Positions 60,927 to 64,000 of a stretch of 64,000 nucleotides of DNA are shown here, one piece after another. A program made the translations under genes and the position numbers. Origin of the DNA: Paramoeba atlantica (taxonomy: Eukaryota; Discosea); NCBI GenBank assembly GCA_977017575.1, contig CDRNVI010000021.1, forward strand, positions 718,440-782,439, given 5' to 3'. The stretch's first letter is position 1. The number at the start of each line of letters is the position of its first letter. A model generated the notes under the pieces. It made no database searches and had not been told where the DNA came from. It was given only the letters and a program-made list of their open reading frames with translations.

Positions 60927-61609
60927 GGAGGTGGCGGAGTAGGGGGAGGTGGCGGAGTAGGGGGGAGGTGGCGGAGTGGCAAGAACTCAAAGTTTGAAGC
61001 ACATGGTGCTCAGACGGCGAGTTCAAACCCGTTCATCGCAGTATTCCCGGAGGCCTCACTCTAAGAGGCTGGGCTGATAACCGACTAGGCCCAGTACTCG
61101 GAGGACCGTCCCGGACCCTCCCCTCAGGGAACCAGCTCCCTTACCCGGCTCACACCTCTTGGGTGAGCCATGTTGACGCACAGTTCGTCGACGCAGCGTG
61201 TTGGTAACAGCACGTTGGTGCCGCCTTGGAAAAGCTGAAACTGGTAGAGGACGTCGGCCTCGGAACTTCCAAATCTGTCTGTGAAGGGTCTGGCTTGCCA
61301 GTGACCATCCGGAGCAATCCGGAATGATTTGGATTTTGGATTGGACTAGGCCCAGTACTCGGAGGACCGTCCCGGACCCTCCCCACAGGGAACCAGCTCC
61401 CTTACCCGGCTCACACCTCTTGGTTAAGCCGTGTTGACGCACAGTTCGTCGACGCAGCGTGTTGGCAACAGCACGTTGGTGCCGCCTTGGACAAGCGGAA
61501 ACTGGTAGAGGACGTCGGCCTCGGAACTTCCAAATCTGTCTGTGAAGGGTCTGGCTTGCCAGTGACCATCCGGATCAATCCGGAATGATTTGGATTTTTT
61601 GGATTTTTG
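60927..61609 (+). mobile_element. SINE-a copies A and B, unit 8
   Basis: Head triplication with one extra G near 60965; body as in unit 7. Confidence 0.87.
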
Positions 61610-61669
61610 GCATTCTCCTGAATACCGTAAAAAGGGCAACTGCAAGTTTTTTTTCTGGTAAGAAAAAAG

Positions 61670-61849
61670 TTAGTATCCACAATTTCCACCTTTTTTCTCC
61701 AGCACAATTTTCACACGGGTTGAAACACTCTTTAAAGTCCTCAAAAATACATCGTATTGCGCCTCTTCTAATTTTTCGACCCCAGAAGCGATCTCTCGTC
61801 TCAAATCTGCACGATTCGTTGGACAAAGCGAGTTTTTATGCTCGTCCAT
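61670..61849 (-). CDS. 59-aa ORF, unit 9
   Basis: Same sequence as unit 1. Confidence 0.45.
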   Translation of the reverse strand: MDEHKNSLCPTNRADLRREIASGVEKLEEAQYDVFLRTLKSVSTRVKIVLEKKGGNCGY

Positions 61850-61992
61850 ATCAGAATCGAGAATTTTTTAACCATGATAGTTTACGAGAGGAAATTTAGA
61901 CGAGAACAAATACGAATTTGAAAAGACTTCTTTTTCTCTAATGGCCCTCGAGGCACATAATCTCTGATTATGAATTCTATTATATCTTTTAA

Positions 61993-62194
61993 CCCAGATT
62001 GAAAGGGGCGAGGGAGATACGAAGCAACAGGCGTGGCAGATTCCCACTGAAAAGAAATGGTATCTCCCCCGCACGAGAAAAGCCTTTGCGCTTTCTAGCT
62101 CGGAGACAAACTTCGTGCGGGAGATACCATTTCTTTTCAGTGGGAATCTGCCACGCCTGTTGCTTCGTATCTCCCTCGCCCCTTTCAATCTGGG
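61993..62194. mobile_element. Palindromic MITE family B, unit 9
   Basis: One extra C in the C run near 62070, otherwise as unit 1. Confidence 0.86.
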
Positions 62195-62261
62195 TTTAAT
62201 ATAGGAATAGAGTTTATCTTCTGCTAAACGTTTTTCTAGAAGTTTTTCTTAATCATAAGTG

Positions 62262-62853
62262 ATGGCTGAACTTTATGTGCGTTTGCACTGTTTTAACTGC
62301 GATAAGGTTACTCAGTTCCGTGCTCGGACTCCTTCCTCTTGCCTTGATTGCGGCAACGAGCACACTAATGAGGAATGCACCTCACTTGAAATGTGCGGCC
62401 ACTGCTCCGAGTTTTGCGTGCCTGTTGGCTGCAACATTTGCCACTCTTGCAATAAGCCCGCAAGATCATCAAACCTTGGGTCCTGAAGTTGTGGCAAAGT
62501 GTGCCAAGCGTGGGTTGGACCAAAAGAGAGTCCAGGAAGCATGCTGTGTCTACGAAGGGTGGACAGTATGCCAACGGAAGTTGACATTCGCACTTGTGTC
62601 CCAAGTACTTTGCATTATACAGCGAAGCTTTACTGTAGGAAAGTCGAAAGTGTATAGCCGTGCGGCAACTTCCGTAGCCGAATATTTCCGTCGTGAGCTT
62701 CCCTCTGCAGACGCCCCCGTTCTATCAAAGACGATGCGCCGCATTTGGACAACCTACAAGGGAACTGCTGCCAAGAGTGTTAAGGAGCAAAGGGAAGAGC
62801 GAATTGCTATGATCCATGATCAGATTGGAGACCTGCTTGAAGGAAGGAAGTAA
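62262..62853 (+). pseudogene. 196-aa protein gene, unit 9, with +1 C
   Basis: AAGCCCGCAAG instead of AAGCCGCAAG near 62458 is the only difference from unit 1. Confidence 0.6.
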
Positions 62854-62924
62854 GACGAAGGAAGAAGAGACCTGCTTGAAGGATATACAATCCGTCGTGA
62901 TCGTTTGTATTTGGCTAAAAAGGT

Positions 62925-63345
62925 GGAGGTGGCGGAGTAGGGGGAGGTGGCGGAGTAGGGGGAGGTGGCGGAGTGGCAAGAACTCAAAGTTTGAAGCACA
63001 TGGTGCTCAGACGGCGAGTTCAAACCCGTTCATCGCAGTATTCCCGGAGGCCTCACTCTAAGAGGCTGGGCTGATAACCGACTAGGCCCAGTACTCGGAG
63101 GACCGTCCCGGACCCTCCCCACAGGGAACCAGCTCCCTTACCAGGCTTACACCTCTTGGTTAAGCCGTGTTGACGCACAGTTCGTCGACGCAGCGTGTTG
63201 GCAACAGCACGTTGGTGCCGCCTTGGACAAGCGGAAACTGGTAGAGGACGTCGGCCTCGGAACTTCCAAATCTGTCTGTGAAGGGTCTGGCTTGCCAGTG
63301 ACCATCCGGATCAATCCGGAATGATTTGGATTTTTTGGATTTTTG
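62925..63345 (+). mobile_element. Single SINE-a (A/B recombinant), unit 9
   Basis: Triplicated head, then a body that takes on copy-B variants (CCCCACAGGG, CCAGGCTTACAC). This makes it a second, independent A/B recombinant; unit 5 retains copy-A variants further along. Confidence 0.87.
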
Positions 63346-63405
63346 GCATTCTCCTGAATACCGTAAAAAGGGCAACTGCAAGTTTTTTTTCTGGTAAGAA
63401 AAAAG

Positions 63406-63585
63406 TTAGTATCCACAATTTCCACCTTTTTTCTCCAGCACAATTTTCACACGGGTTGAAACACTCTTTAAAGTCCTCAAAAATACATCGTATTGCGCCT
63501 CTTCTAATTTTTCGACCACAGAAGCGATCTCTCGTCTCAAATCTGCACGATTCGTTGGACAAAGCGAGTTTTTATGCTCGTCCAT
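63406..63585 (-). CDS. 59-aa ORF, unit 10
   Basis: As unit 1, with one substitution near 63518 (GACCACAG for GACCCCAG) that changes a Gly to Val. Confidence 0.45.
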   Translation of the reverse strand: MDEHKNSLCPTNRADLRREIASVVEKLEEAQYDVFLRTLKSVSTRVKIVLEKKGGNCGY

Positions 63586-63728
63586 ATCAGAATCGAGAAT
63601 TTTTTAACCATGATAGTTTACGAGAGGAAATTTAGACGAGAACAAATACGAATTTGAAAAGACTTCTTTTTCTCTAATGGCCCTCGAGGCACATAATCTC
63701 TGATTATGAATTCTATTATATCTTTTAA

Positions 63729-63929
63729 CCCAGATTGAAAGGGGCGAGGGAGATACGAAGCAACAGGCGTGGCAGATTCCCACTGAAAAGAAATGGTATC
63801 TCCCCGCACGAGAAAAGCCTTTGCGCTTTCTAGCTCGGAGACAAACTTCGTGCGGGAGATACCATTTCTTTTCAGTGGGAATCTGCCACGCCTGTTGCTT
63901 CGTATCTCCCTCGCCCCTTTCAATCTGGG
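63729..63929. mobile_element. Palindromic MITE family B, unit 10
   Basis: Same as unit 1. Confidence 0.88.
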
Positions 63930-63996
63930 TTTAATATAGGAATAGAGTTTATCTTCTGCTAAACGTTTTTCTAGAAGTTTTTCTTAATCATAAGTG

Positions 63997-64000
63997 ATGG
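63997..64000 (+). CDS. Start of the 196-aa protein gene, unit 10 (cut by window)
   Basis: Only ATGG is visible. The upstream leader TAATCATAAGTG is the same as in the other units. Confidence 0.6.

Larger units (their letters stand above)
45921..64000 (+). repeat. Tandem array of a ~1995-bp gene unit
   Basis: ORF start positions 46561, 48556, 50551, 52546, 54541, 56274, 58269, 60263, 62262 and 63997 show a period of 1995 bp. Two shorter steps (54541 to 56274 and 62262 to 63997) each lack ~262 bp of duplicated SINE. The order in a unit is: 59-aa ORF (-), palindromic MITE, 196-aa ORF (+), SINE-a copy A, partial SINE-a copy B. The first five units are nearly identical. The array continues beyond the window. 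Confidence 0.95.

Noticed and set aside
56274-62853. Units 6-9 of the zinc-ribbon gene as genuine decayed pseudogenes
   Set aside because: Only single-base run-length changes separate them from intact copies; a technical cause is more likely, though they are listed as pseudogene as read.
1-64000. LTR retroelements, Polintons or other virus-like elements
   Set aside because: No long direct terminal repeats with protease/integrase sequence, no capsid or envelope-like protein, and no protein-primed polymerase was seen.

Overview
The window is nuclear DNA of a eukaryote, most likely an intron-poor protist or alga; nothing visible places it more precisely. It has eukaryote-only genes (a translation initiation factor 3a homologue, an RCC1-repeat protein, a PLGRKT-like membrane protein), none visibly interrupted by introns. 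It also has typical eukaryotic mobile DNA: a LINE with endonuclease, reverse transcriptase and RNase H, a Helitron, a Merlin-type transposase remnant, two tRNA-derived SINE families, and several foldback MITEs. No LTR retroelement, Polinton or other virus-like element was recognised.

Layout. 1-7.4 kb: three host genes on the + strand (a 5'-open gene with a PCNA-binding-like motif, eIF3a, RCC1-like). 7.4-12.9 kb: repeats, including a nested TIR transposon (8549-10115), a 27-bp minisatellite built on the palindrome TGGCCAGCTGGCCA, and a 204-bp foldback MITE. 12.9-13.6 kb: the PLGRKT-like gene. 13.8-21.3 kb: a 5'-truncated LINE and a higher-order tandem array of a ~0.94-kb element headed by a 111-bp foldback. 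21.8-36.3 kb: a small RRM gene, then a degraded Helitron on the - strand that carries three nested retroelement insertions, each bounded by target-site duplications: SINE-a, SINE-b and a 5.1-kb LINE. 36.3-41.2 kb: more foldback elements, SINE-like repeats and a SINE inside a MITE. 41.2-45.5 kb: a second element of the GGCCAGCTGGCC type with a 67-bp satellite and a 27-bp satellite, then a Merlin transposase remnant. 45.5-64 kb: a tandem array of a ~1995-bp unit, about nine full copies running off the right edge. Each unit holds a 196-aa zinc-ribbon-like ORF (+), a divergent 59-aa ORF (-), a 201-bp palindromic MITE between them, and SINE-a copies.

Most notable points. (1) The LINE has a complete 120-nt 5S rRNA fused to its 5' end inside the target-site duplication, separated from the LINE by fourteen exact 18-bp monomers. 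(2) In three independent retro-insertions (the 5S-LINE and two SINE-a copies) the first 18-24 bp of the inserted RNA is present three times in tandem, as if the reverse transcriptase stutters at template 5' ends. (3) The 2-kb array looks as if it arose by recombination between two SINE-a copies flanking the zinc-ribbon/59-aa gene pair. The first SINE still has its original 11-bp target duplication. (4) Copies at the right end differ from the others mostly by single-base homopolymer length changes, so their frameshifts are probably sequencing or assembly errors.
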